A DNA stretch of 64,000 nucleotides, taken from positions 124,001 to 188,000 of the forward strand of contig JAJKFH010002376.1 of the NCBI GenBank assembly GCA_023333565.1, written 5' to 3'. This document shows, in pieces, positions 46,501-59,651 of the stretch; position 1 is the first letter of the stretch; the number at the start of each line of letters is the position of its first letter. The translations under genes and the position numbers were made by a program. Below the pieces are notes generated by a model, which saw only the letters and a list, made by a program, of their open reading frames with translations, did not search any database and had not been told where the DNA came from. The DNA is from Puffinus mauretanicus. Lineage: Eukaryota > Chordata > Aves > Procellariiformes > Procellariidae.

Positions 46501-48833
46501 TTTTCTATCTCTTAACCCATTATAAAGTCACAACAATACTCACTCTATGGAAGACCTTAGTATCTTTACTAGGCAGTGGTGAAGTACTTTTTAAAGTCTT
46601 CTGTGGTGGAGTCTATCAGTGGGCATTTGAAAAGCAAAGTGTATTTTATAGACTGCCTGTCTAAATGTTTCAAATACTTGAACACATTTCAGAAGTATGA
46701 ATATCTGCTATAACATGTATATCCCAAATGTATAGTAACCTATGTGTCTATTTATTCTGTTCTTCACTTCTGTTATTTCGTTTTTTCTGTTATGAAACTC
46801 AAATTTACAGGTCTGTAGTTCCAAAGGTCAGTGTAAAGATTTTAGACCTATTTTCTAAGGTGCTTCTCTCTCCAGAATGGATTTAAACAAGAAGCTACAT
46901 GTTATAGGTAGCTTTAAAAGTTTCATATTTAATTTCTTTAACTTTTTGGTGTTAAACATAGACTTGTCCTGATTCTTTGATACTTTATTGATTCTAACCT
47001 CCCTCCTACTAAAATTCATTTGAGAATTTGATCATCAGATATTTCCTATCTTAATAATAGGTTCCAGCTACAAACTCGTTTATACTTGCCTGCAATAAAC
47101 ATCAAAACCAATAATGTATTTTTTTTTTCTTCTATGGCTTTGAATTCTCCAAGCAGTTATTTTACACATGATTCACACCTCTTCTACACCTATTCTTAGG
47201 TGTGTACACTGGCTATGTTGAGTTTTATTGTGGGATTTTTACACTTATTCCTTTAAACTTTATTTGGCCTGCCTTTTTGAAGCATTACGTTTAATGTCTG
47301 AAAATTTATGTTCTTCTCTATGGTCCCATTTGAACATGATGCCTGCACTTCAAGGATGTTGTTTGTTCTAATAGGCATCTTCATTCTGCTATTTAAGCAC
47401 CAAGTCCCCATTTCTTATTTTAGGATTTTGTCTAACTGATAGTATACATATAATCTGAACATTTAATGTATTGTCTTTAAACATTCTCTACTGAGTCTGC
47501 AAGAATTTTATACTTTTAGATGTGCTTTTCTATTTATCACTTTTTTATTTCTATGTAATTTCTCTTTTTAAAGGTAAATGTTGCAGTGAATAATCAGTAT
47601 GATTTTTTTCCAGTGACAATAATAGGGAATTCGAGTACATTATGGCCACTAGTATAATGTAGGTATTTTATAGTTGCAGATTTTTATACCAGATTCCTCA
47701 CAGTACTCAGAAACGTCTAACAGTGACTTCTGATTCCCTTAGCAGTTGCTCCAAGAAACAGTAATTTAAGAGTCTAGAAAAGTTTTCTCTGCTTCAGTCT
47801 GACCTGAGATTTACTCACTTTGCACAAGAGTAGATAAAATATCCATTAACAGTAATACATCTATAAAATATTTTGAGATTCTGAACTGCATGTAATCTCA
47901 GAAAGAACAGACTGGTGATTGTCTAACTGAATACATATGAGAGGTAACCACTGTAATTTTCCTGTAATATATCAAAGATTTGAGACATATAGAGATTAAT
48001 GAACAATTATGGTTTCCTAATTGTAGCCTCATCTCTTAAATATTCTTTTTTTTTAATTTTACCTAAGACATTATTTTAGCTGTTTATGGTATAGTGATCA
48101 TTTTCCTCTCTTGGTTATTAGATCTATAATTCTGGCCAAAACCAAATACATTGCAAATGTGATTACCTGAACTAATAAATCTAACCCCACAAAATAGGAA
48201 CAATGATGTTAACAATAGTCATCTCTTCTATTGAAATTGCAAGGAGCTTGAGGAATAGAAGCTGACACAACTGTTTGCACCAATGAATTCTTGATAATCT
48301 TAGAAGTATAGACTGCCATTATTAGCTAGGGTGCCAATACAGGAAATCATTTTAACTTTAAAATTACTTTCTTGAAGATCTCCTGAAATATGTTAAATGT
48401 TTTGTGTATAAGAAAGGAAAGCAATCATGTTTCTAGATGGAAGGGCTGAAGATTGTGTTTTCTGCAGAACAGATAATGTTTGTCAATGAAGCCCTTGCTG
48501 TGGGAATGTGATAGAGAGACTACAGTAAATGTGTCTTTTCAAGATTAAATTGATGCAATCTATTATATTATTTTGATTGGGAAAGCCTTCAAAGATATTT
48601 ATGTTGGCTTTCTCATCTTCTCACACAGAACTGAAAGATTATGTGAAATGGATTTTAGGAGGTTCTTGCAGAAGCGAATAATAAAATTGTAAAATAAAAC
48701 ATTCATAGTTATTGCAAAACCATTAGTAAGTTTGTTGGTTTGTTTGTGGTTTGTTTTTTTTTTTCCCCCTCTGGTCCTGGAAAAAATGTCAAGCTAAATT
48801 CACAGGAGAAGTTTTGTTCCCTTCCCCACCCCC
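40531..48833. other. AT-rich intergenic DNA, no gene recognised
   Basis: Contains TATA/CATA-rich sequence at 42270-42365, an A-run (about 42886-42900), a T-run near 43840 and a GGAGAT-type hexamer repeat (44977-45022). A less AT-rich patch at 44480-45700 contains a 119-residue frame (44500-44859) without known motifs. Confidence 0.55.
44977..45022. repeat. GGAGAT/GGAGGT hexamer-like simple repeat
   Basis: GGAGATGGAGATGGAGATGG is followed by imperfect copies. It generates HLHLHLH-like artefacts on the minus strand. Confidence 0.85.
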
Positions 48834-48841
48834 ATCTAGAC

Positions 48842-49033
48842 CAGTGGTCTCCAAACTGGGATGCAGGCAAGGGTGCGCAGCATGATTCATTGGGGTTTAG
48901 GAAGAAAATATTAGAACTTCGGTAGTACACAGTACATGGAGAATTTATAAATAAATATACATATATTGAGAGGGTGCACTCAAAAAGTTTTCACTGATAA
49001 GGGTGGACGATCAAAAAGGTTTGGAGACCACTG
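48842..49033. mobile_element. hAT-type non-autonomous DNA transposon (MITE)
   Basis: A 192-bp element has 15-bp identical terminal inverted repeats CAGTGGTCTCCAAAC. It is flanked by perfect 8-bp duplications ATCTAGAC (48834-48841 and 49034-49041). CAGTGG-type ends and 8-bp duplications are hAT superfamily traits. It has no transposase and would have been moved by a transposase from elsewhere. Confidence 0.92.
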
Positions 49034-52000
49034 ATCTAGACTATCACCTGTGTTATGATTAAGGTTTAAATTTCCTACCATTAAAAAACACAAAAAAAAG
49101 GAAGTCAGAAAATAATTAAACCAGTTTCAATTTGGTGGAAAGAGAAACAGACAAGACAAGCACCCAAACCATAATTTTTCATCTGTTGGCTGCCAGAACT
49201 GCAAGGACATCTTGAGACAGGTATTTACATTTAAAAAAAAAAAAAAAACAAAACCAAAAACAAAAACAAAGAACAGTGGAATTGGATGATATTGTTTTTC
49301 AAATTTACAAAATGACATCCATGTGATATTAAAGCTTCTGAAAATCTGTCCGATTCTTCTATGATGTTTAAGTTGACATTCGAAGCCTTCAAAAGACTGA
49401 TTGTTTGACTGATTGATTAGTTGGTTAGTTCTCCATTTTATTTTACTGGTTTGGCTTTCCACCTGTGGTTTTAAAATCAGAGTGAGATATGTTAGGAAAA
49501 AAATACATAAGAGGAAGAGGGGAAGTATCATATCTTTCATTCATATCAATATGCTGGTCAAAAGGCAGTGATGGCAGAGGTGGTGATCACTAGGCAGAAT
49601 CTCACAGTTCCAGGAAACAAGAAGTAGTAAATCCTTTATTTATGCTGTAATCTTTTGTTTGTCAGAGCAATGAACCATTCAGTTACGAAACAATGAGATG
49701 AGAAAGCAAATAAACTCTCACTCTGTTTACCTTAGCTGCCACACCTTTCTGCAGTGTCAGAGTAATTAATTCTAAATTTTTTATTGTCTGTTTTTCAAAA
49801 GGAATCAAAATTAATCAGGCATCTATGAAAATAGAAATGTTGTGACCAGGATATTTAGGGCTGCATTTGTGCCATCTTAAATGGAAAGTTAAGTGCTTTT
49901 GTTCCAAGTAAAGAATACCTCATTGGATTAACAAGGAGTCAGGGGTGTGTTTGGCACATTGAATCAGGATTGGTAGCATGAATATTATTTGCTAATCCTA
50001 TTAGAAAAAGTAATTACATATTATCAAGCAAATTACTACGTATTAATCATTTCAATTCCTTTAATTTGTCCTGTAATAGAGACGAAATAATGAAGGATCT
50101 TCCTCAAGATTTACTAGCTTTGTCATTTTCTGCCCATTCTTGAAAAACTTGCTCTTATAGTATCACATCTGAAGTAGCATTCAGCACGTAATATCTCAGT
50201 AACTAAAAATTGTACAAAAGAAAATTTAAAAGTTACAAAATTAGATTGTTTGTTATTTTAATACAAATATTGTAATAAGTAATTTCAACATATATTTTTA
50301 ATATAATAAGTGGTTAATATTGTTTCGCAAATTCTTTAATCTAGGAATTTCCTATGCTAGGCCATGTTCTTTGTGGAAGTGAAAACCAGTCTTTTTTCAT
50401 AGTTTTATAAATTGTAAACAAATGTGCCCATTATGAACACATGAGCATATTTTGTCCCTCAAAGCATGAGTTCTGTTGCATTTTAATAATTTAAATCATA
50501 TCAAATACAGTAAATGTGAAATGTGGTCTGAGCAATAAACCACTAGTTTCGTACCCTCATCTGTGACCCAAGTGGGTGTTAGTGCTTGTCATCTTTCTCC
50601 AACTGCAGCCATTTCAATTTGAAATACTGCTGGAGAAATACAGTTTCACTCTGGGCTCTTCAGAACACTATGGACAAGACTGATTTCCCATACGTATATT
50701 GTGATTAGTGTTTACTATAAGCTGAAATGTGCATTTTTTCCCTCTCTCTCTCTTTCTCTCTTTTTTTTAAAAATAATTGGTAAATGTATCAGAAGAGGTA
50801 GGTTCTGATCCCCACTTTCTGATCCCTGAGTATGTCTCTGCAGCTCTATTGGGTCAGCTCCATGCAAATTCACACCCCAAACTAGAGCACTCCATTTATA
50901 TTCGTATCTCAAACTTCTAGAGCTGCCTTTGATAACCGCTCTTACAGTCCTCAGGGCACCTTCAGAACAACCCGCGCAGGCTCGGATAATGCCTGCCCCA
51001 CAGCCTTTTTCAGTAAAGTCCCTCTGGCAGTGTGCTTGTCATTTTCATAGGCATGATGTCTCATCATACACGTTAATTTCACTGTGCCAATATGCTGTGA
51101 AACCTTATAACGCCTGAGGCTGGGAAAGCATAAGAAAGGAAGCAGGAAACTCCATTATTCTGGGGAAGGAAAAGAGGAAAAAAATCTGATTCTCTTTGAA
51201 GGGCTAATGCTGATTGACTGGTTCAAAGTTTTTGCCCCAGCAGTTTTTGTTTTGTATGAAAATAAGCATGCAGAACAACTATTTGATGTATATGATCCCT
51301 TCTGGCTGACAGGTTAGAGTTGCTGTTGAATGAGATTCATAATTGTATCTGTGCTGACAGCAGCTGCATCATCTGTAAAATTGTTGAATATGTCCAGTAT
51401 TACAGAACTGCAGCCATGGGCATCTATGTACTGCAGATCACTCGGACTGTGTTTGTATGTTCAACAAAAGTTACTACAAGATCTGCATCCACTTGAGGTT
51501 TCATCCTATGTAGTACCAGCTGGAGTATTAAACAATGCAAATCAAATATTGCCAAGAATGCTACAAAAGTAGATGCCACCACCGTGACTCAGTTTCACTC
51601 TTTCTGAAAAATATGCAGTGGTGATAAACTATTCATAAGTATATTGAAACTTATTGTTTCGCAAGTTGGGGTTTTGTTTGTACTCTCTTCATAAAGACAG
51701 AGGTGAGATGTTCCCATTTTTTCCCAGGATCCTGACATCTTTGTTTACATATTTTTGTCCCCTAGACATTTACAAGACAGACGTTGCAGTATCAACAATA
51801 TTATACACATCAGGTCTGTCTAATTGAAGGTTTGAAGGTACTTTGTGAAAGATAAAATATTTTTTTCTTGTCAGTTTTTATTTATTTATTTATTTTCTAA
51901 CAAAAGATCAGGTTCCAACTTGAAGAGGAAATAATAATAAAAAAAAAGAAAACAATTTGGTGTGACACAGCTGTACTGATCTGGGATATTATATGTCTGC

Positions 52001-52360
52001 CTCATGTTTCCATCCTCCTATATAACCCAGATACAATTCATCATCATCATGCACCACAGCGCTTTCAGTCATAATGCATATCTCATTTTTCCAAAAGGGA
52101 AGGTGTGTTCTATTTTTAAAAAATATGGTTTAACCAAGTAGTTCAGTTAAACAATAAGAGAGTTCATAATCACAAACTTCATTTGACACAGAACATTTCA
52201 GAGACATGCTACTTTTTTTTTTTTTTTTGATCTATATATTCAGAATTTAAATTTTCCAACGGACAAAAATGTCAGTGTAGTCTAATATATATTTCCTAAC
52301 ATATGTTTAATATATGTACACAGAAATGCAACTGATGTTTTTAAAGATTCTTCCCTCAGA

Positions 52361-52379
52361 ACACACACACACACACACA
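52361..52379. repeat. CA dinucleotide microsatellite
   Basis: About nine CA units, followed by TA-rich sequence to 52440. Confidence 0.9.
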
Positions 52380-55300
52380 TAGTATATAGTATATGGTATT
52401 TGTCATATACTATTTGGTATACAGTATATATATTATATACAAACATATACAAGTCAAATTTGCACAAGAAGATGCTGGTTTGTTATGATCCCAGTAGGAA
52501 AGACATTTAGATTCCATAAAGTATCACTTTAAATGCAATTTATTAGAACTAACACTATAAGGAAAAAGAGAATTATATAGATAATATTACATCCATTCAG
52601 ACGCTGGGAAACCCAAGTTTTGCAGCGTTGATTAGGCCTTCAGCCAGAGTGCATCATGCTGTGCAGATCCCATCCATGGAAAGCTTATGTGACATTTTGG
52701 TCTTTTGTGCACTTACAGGATTTTCTTTGAAGAAAATTGTTCTATTCATCATTTTTAGTTCACAGGAGAACTTGCTGCACTTTTAGAGAAAGACAAGGAC
52801 ACACAGGTGGTATAATTGCAGGTTCCAAAGGGAAGCTGCCTATACATCTTCTCATTATGATTGGCTGGTGAAGTTTATCCTGCGGACAAGGGATATGCGC
52901 AACACAACACAACCGGTCTTCCAGATGGGATCACTACAATATCCATATAACTTAATAGCAACATGAGTAATTCTCACAAAGAAGTATTCTTATAGAATCC
53001 TTATGACTATGTGGTCTTCGCTCAATGTCTAAAACTCTTTTCCTGTGTTTTTAGTAATTTTTGTATGTGGTGTTGCATTCCACAGCTATCAGTAGAAATG
53101 TTAAAAACATTAAAGTTACATGCCTATTTACCTTTTAGTTATGCTGCTCTGTGGTTAATACAGCAGCTGCTTAATGATAACAAGGATATAAAGGAAGCAG
53201 ATATCATTTTTTCATAGCTGATATGATTATTTTAGTCTGACATGATTTATCCTAGTCTAACCTGGAAACTAGCAAATCTTAAAATTTAAGATTCAGTTAA
53301 AAAGATTTTTGATCCTTCTCACTGGGTTCAATCTTCTTTACATTGTATGCTACTGGTAGAGTGTAATATTTTGCCTCATGATTTATTAATTAACTTAATT
53401 GCTGATCTATGTCAAGAGAAAAGGAGTAGCATTGCGCTATTTGTTGTGGTGACTCGAGGATTCTTCCCTACACTCTGCTGCATCGTGTTACTGACCCTTC
53501 AGCTGGTCCCCATGTGCTGAGACCAACTGTTCAGTCAAACACTTCTCAATTAATGAGAAGATCAAATTATAGTATGAATCCCTTTGTTTGGTACCTCTCT
53601 TGTCTTATTTTGCCTTCCCTTCTTTCCAGCTGTTGGAGCTAGCTGGAAACTGGAAACCTCGAGAAATTTAAGTGATTTCAACTGTGCAATCAGTATTCAT
53701 ATTAGTAAGAAGTTGCCAAGCAATGCTGGCAAGCCAGAAGGTCTTGCCAAATCACAATCCTCTGTGAGGTGGGGGTGTAACTCTTTTCAAAACAGACAAT
53801 AAAGTATTAATCCACTTAAAGAAATAATATTTTTTGATGTTGTATGTTTGACTGTGACTAAAGGTTTATCTCCAAATGTGAGAACTTAACAAAAGGAAAT
53901 ATCTGAGAAGAGACAAAGTTTTCCAGAAAATCTATGTCTTAGAAAAAATTAGTTTATTGCATAGAGGTTTAGAAAGCATTATTTTGCTGACAAGGATAAT
54001 ACAGAAGAACTGGATTTACTTCATCCCTCATTTCTTCCTTAGGCATTAATTGATGTTCACATCTGCTGGCCTATTTACAATAACGGTGTTTCTGAACCTG
54101 TACATTCTGCCTAGACTACAGAAAATTCTTTGCACCATTTTCTCTACCTGTAAATAGAGTAGTTAGATTTGGAAACTGTAATATAGTGCTTTGATAGTTA
54201 CATATGAAAAAAATATTGGTTTTATATTCTGTTGATATTATTTTGCTTTATTGATTCATTAATGGATTCTTCGTAATAATCTTGGAGTTAAAGTTCTTTA
54301 TGTTGGCAGAGTGACCTGGATTTCATCAGAAGATGGTTTAGATATTCAGGAAATCAATCTAATTGAAATGCAAAGACCTGCAAAGGAAAAAAAAAAAAAA
54401 CAAAAAAACAAACCACCCAACTTTTTTCAATACTCATTTTTTGGTTTATATTTTGTAAAATATATGTACATAGTACATATACATATTTACAAGGTCAAAG
54501 CAAAGCAATGTAGGCTATTTATTGCTCCAAAATGAGAGAAAGTTAAGAAGTAAACATATTGCTGAGGAATAAAAATATTGATCTTAAAAAGGAAACATAA
54601 TAAACAATTACCTCGGGTGATGAGAGGGATAGGGCACTCCAGAAAATCCAGGTAATGGCGGTAGGAAATTAACACTCCTTGAAGATGTTCATCTTTCTGT
54701 ATTGCCTATAGCTGGAGCCTACATAAACATCTTAGATTAGATGACTAAATCCAGGATGGCTGAATTTAGAGTATTTATTGACAGCCCACATTCATTTCTG
54801 TCTGAATTTTTCACAATGGTTGATAATGATCAAGCTCAGTTGCATTAATATTTAATGCAGATAGGAGACCATGAGTAAAACCAGAAGTAGGAGAGTATAA
54901 TAATGCTTTTATTATACAATAAACATTAAATTCAGTGAAATAGAAGTAGTTCTGATCTGTAAAGGCAAGAAATTTGAAAAATAAATAAATTAGAGGATAC
55001 TAGAGGAGTGTCATTAGAAGACATATCTTCAGCACTTTTAAATACTTTAGCATCATTTCAGTAATTTACCATGTGCCATCAACCATAAGTTCAAGACCTC
55101 CTCCCAGAATAACAATAATGTAGGGGTCGATTAATAATGGAAGAGTTTTTGGTGAGAAGGTGAGAAAAAGGTGTCAAAGATGAAGCAGAATGTGAATTGA
55201 AAAGAAGCAAGTCAGTTTTATAGAGAAAGTAAGAAGCTGAGAAGATGAAGGTGAATTACAGAAAACACAGATATGGAAAATCTGTGTGTAGAAAATATTG

Positions 55301-56539
55301 GAGTTGTGGTGAATGCTGAGTGGAGATTTAGGTAAAATATAATTTGGATAATAGTTAAGAGGAGCCTGCTGAAAACTTGTTATTCTTTTGAACCTAAAAA
55401 CCATCCTGAAGGGCTTGCTGTCGGAGACTAAGCACAATGCTTTGTATAATTAAATTAGGAATTTAGTGAAATAGTCCACAGTGAAAAGGGAAGAAAATTG
55501 AGGGACAGTGAGCATTCACTGTCATGACATTGAACATTTTGTTCCATATTAATCTTGATAGAAAATATTTTACCTTAACAGATCAAATTTTTTGCACTCA
55601 AATAACACTGATTTGAAACATAAACTTTCTTTGTTGTTGTTTGTTCCATTTTGTTTCATTTTCATTTTTTTTTTGTTTTGATGGAACATTGATAAATTTG
55701 GTGAACTCAAAAAGTTAGAAAGCTGAACAGCAAGGATCCCTCCTAATATATAAGAAAAATGTAGATATCTGCAGATGGTAAGCTAACCGCATGTCAGCTC
55801 GTATAACTCGTTCTTAAGATAACGTACTTTACCTCCACTGAATATATATGAAACCTAGCTAAGTTTTAGAACAAGGGCTTTAATGTTTTACATTACTAAA
55901 TTGGGATATATAGATTTCACTATTGATGTTTACCCATACATAGTATATCCTTTTGAAAGTGGGTAAGTTATATGCAATATTTAGTGTTATGAAAACAGTT
56001 TTGCTATTATTCCACATTTTCATCAGTGTTGTCTTAGAACTAATTTTCCCAGCAAAATCCTCCTCCTTTTTTTTTCTAAATATTTTTAAATGTAATTATA
56101 TTTAGTGTGTTGCATTCTTAAGCATTTACAGCCATATGTTTTTCTCTCCCCGTTGGTTAGATTTAGGAAAAATTTTCCACTTCTGTAACTGGTAGATGAG
56201 AGAACAAAATGTTGCAGTTATGAGTAAGACAGTTGAAGACAGCTAACATTTCAAATAGAACTTGCAACAAATGCAAAGCTAGCTACAACTTTCAAAGGAT
56301 GAATTTTCTCCTTACTAACACTTTTCCTGCAGTGGAAAACCATTTTCTGGAATTATGGCTTTGGCATATATAATTTTATAAATTTTGTTTTAATCATGCT
56401 CGTTATTTCTAAAATTAGAAATCAGTAAAATGTTTATAATGAAGAAATCAGTATAACACTGTATTTCAATATAAAGTAAATTAAGTGACTTAGTGCCTAA
56501 AAAGTATAAAGCCATTTTGTTGTTTCGGTTAATGTCATT

Positions 56540-56561
56540 AAAAAAAAAAAAAAAAAAAAAA
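56540..56561. repeat. Poly-A tract (22 A)
   Basis: Uninterrupted A22, followed by GAAAAAAG. No retroposed body recognised. Confidence 0.9.
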
Positions 56562-58479
56562 GAAAAAAGTCATGCTTCATAAATTTAATATTTCGTGTGT
56601 TGAATTCTGAATTGAAACTTTGAAATATTACTTTTTCATCTTGATTATTTTAATATTGCTTAGAACATCTGCAATTGTCTTGGAATGATACAACGTCCTT
56701 ATCAAGATAGTTTGGATCATCACAGTATGAAGGCAAAAGCAAAAATAAATCTTGGACACTGCATGCCACTGCAAATCACAATCTAATGCCAGCATAACAA
56801 GGAATACCCAAAAATACTTGGGGGGGGGGGGAATGTTTACTTGAATCAAACCAAACACCAAAATTTTCTATTTGCAAAGGTGTGTATTATACATTTGTGT
56901 GATTTTTTCTATTATATCTGTTTAATTACCATTTTTTATACTACTTAATTTTATTTGTTGATGGGAATAGAAAAATATATAATAGTGCCTGTTTCTCCCT
57001 AGTGAATAAATGACCCCAGCCATCTTCATTTCTACTTTAATGAATGCAGCAAAAGGTGGCAAATCACCCCACCTCAGAGCATAATTCTTTGAGGTGCAAC
57101 TATGCTAGAAATGAGATGACTTCAGGGTAAGTATTTATTTAATTACACAGAAGGTAAGTTATTTCCAGAAAATGTACGTTTAGGAAAAAAGATGGTAATA
57201 GTCACCCATAGATAATATAAATAAAATTGTAAAAATTCAGACTAAATACTTTAAAAGATTCTTTATTACAGTCAGATCTAGTAATGATCAACATCAATAT
57301 TTTATGGTCATGATTACATAAAAATTCACCAAATATATTGCATGGAACAATATCATTATGGTCTTTATTTTGTCATTTTTTTAATCACCAAATTGTTTCT
57401 AACAACAAAGCATTCAGAATTACAATCTTTGTTAGGGGATTGGTTGTTTTTGCCATTTAAGCTGATGCTATTCAATCAATACAGTCTAGTAATATATCTA
57501 AATTGCATTCCACAAATTGTTGTCATGGCGAAACTGAAAGTCAAATACAGAACTGATGGTTCTCAAGAGATTTTTTTAAACAATACTTAACCAATGAGTT
57601 TCTTATCTATTTCAATTCTGATAGCACATCTCTGTAAGAAAATGGATGTCAAAAGGACAACTTTGTATCCAGTAGATGTCAGTGCAGATATGCTGAATTG
57701 GATGAGGCACTGACCTCTCAAAGACAAATAGATAATGTTCACCATGGCCAATGTTATTATTGCATAAATTTCTGGATGTTAAAGTGTTAGAGATTAGCTT
57801 TGTTGTGTAATTATTTTTTTAATATTTCATTTTGTCTTATCAATATTTTATTTATATTTTTATAAAACATTGTTTCATAATATTATATTTATTATTTATT
57901 ATTTGTGGAATTAGCTTATTTCTCCCAAATTATATATAATAATAAATGTTCAAATAATAGATTTTACAGATGTTTGCTTGCCAATAGGTAAAGAAATACA
58001 TTATTTCAGGTTCCATGATAATAAATAATTAAACCATTCCCATACCTCCCTTCCCCAAAGAAACTATTTCTTTTTTGGTGGTTATTACTCTTATTAGAAA
58101 TAGCCTAGATTCCAAACAAAATGTCATTGGAGGCAGTCAAACTGTATTATTTTAATCAAGTGAAAATATAGAATTTTTCTATTCATTTATTTGATTTGGC
58201 TAAAAATATTCAGCTAAACTTATCTGAAATAAAAAATAATTTTGTCCCTCCTCAGGTGATTTTTCTGAAGGGAGAAGAGAGAGAGAAATTAGTGTTTCTA
58301 TTAAAATGTTCATATATAAAGTCATAAAATATTTCATGTTCTAGGTTAAATGTTACAAATTATAACCATCTCTCACATTGGCTAATGATATTCTACATGA
58401 TTATCCCCATTTTTCAGAAACTGTTTTATTTCTGATATAGCATTAGAAAAAAAACCCCATGCTAAAAATCATTTCTAGA

Positions 58480-58540
58480 GGTTTAAGATGGTTGGACACA
58501 ATGATCTTAGAGGTCTTTTCCAACCTGTATGATTCTAAGA
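58480..58540 (+). mobile_element. Short CR1 3'-tail fragment
   Basis: ATGATCTTAGAGGTCTTTTC-CAACC followed by ATGATTCTA matches the end of the CR1 at 7145-7180. Only about 60 bp are recognisable, as expected for a heavily 5'-truncated insertion. Confidence 0.8.
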
Positions 58541-59140
58541 CAGCAATCAGGAATTGCCTCTGGAATTATGTAAAAAATACCATTAGATATTTCCAAGTTA
58601 CAACAGTTCTGAAATAAATTGTCTTGAATATTTATGAAGTAATGCTCTGATACGATATGTAGGAGTGTTAAAGGATGTCCTCTTCAAGACAGCAAGTAAG
58701 AGTGGAGAACAAGATATGTAAATCGTTAATTTCCTTGTCATTATTTGTGTGTGGAGGGATGAAATAAACACTCTCCCCAAAAGCCCTTCATTATTAAGGA
58801 GTTACTTCAAATTTATACTTTTTCTTGAATGTTCACTGTTATTATTGAAGCAATAATAATCTTCTTGGAACTTACACTAATATAGAAGACTTTTTTTTTT
58901 TAATTAAAAGGATGCGTGCTTTATCAATAAATTTGGGGGGGAGGCATCATATTGAATTAACTGTGAGCTTGAATGAAGCATTTAATATATCCTCATCTTT
59001 TACACAGAGAGAGTACACCAAAATATATTGTACTACACAGACACCCAGCTAGGTAAAGATTCAGGTGCCTTGGTACTTTGCATCTCTTTTCCCAAAGTAT
59101 AGGGTCCACCAGGACATCCTATAGTCCCGTATTTTTTTAT
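58541..59140. other. AT-rich intergenic DNA
   Basis: No gene or further repeat recognised before the LTR. Confidence 0.55.
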
Positions 59141-59146
59141 GTAATG

Positions 59147-59645
59147 TGTGGAGAAGAACTGTGGAATCGGGAGTTTCGGCCAAGATAAGATAGGACTTCG
59201 GCCTGTGTGCTGAGAACTAGCAGACGCGTACATACACCTGAGATAAGACCTGAACACCTGGCTTAGTTGTCTCCTCTGTAAGGAAACTGTAAACATCAAA
59301 ATGAAAAAGTTCTCAGCTAGGGATGCTGCTTGCCGACACCCTGAGGAGGCAGATGTGGAAGCTAAAGAAGAATTGAATAAAGCAGAAGAGGTGGCCTAAT
59401 GAGCACCAGCTGATTCAAGAGCTGAAACAGGTGAAGGAAATTGTGAGCAGACATGTGATGGTTGCTGGAAAGAAGAGAGACTGTTTTTCTTAGTATATAA
59501 GGGAGACGAATTGGGTGATGAGTGAGGCAAAGGGGAGAGAGACAGTGGGACTGCTCTGTTATGATAAAGGATATTTTCTCCAGTATTGTAACCATAAAGG
59601 ATTCTGTGCATGTATATGTGAGGGTCTGTGCAATCATACACCACA
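59147..59645 (+). mobile_element. Solo LTR related to the class II provirus
   Basis: A 499-bp LTR bounded by TGTGG...CCACA is flanked by the near-identical hexamers GTAATG (59141-59146) and GTAATA (59646-59651), consistent with a 6-bp duplication and one change. Its first ~150 bp and last ~170 bp match the provirus LTR in reverse orientation. About 180 bp of U3 differ and are longer. A clear TATA box (TATATAAGGG, 59494-59503) is present, while the poly(A) signal region reads CATAAA. No internal genes remain, so it formed by LTR-LTR recombination. Short frames inside it, including one resembling the provirus LTR translation, are not genes. Confidence 0.9.
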
Positions 59646-59651
59646 GTAATA

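Larger units (their letters stand above)
49042..58478. other. AT-rich intergenic DNA with simple repeats
   Basis: Contains a CT-rich run (50740-50762), T16 (52213-52228), a CA dinucleotide run (52361-52379), A22 (56540-56561), G12 (56820-56831) and very AT-rich sequence at 57830-57960. No gene recognised. Confidence 0.6.
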
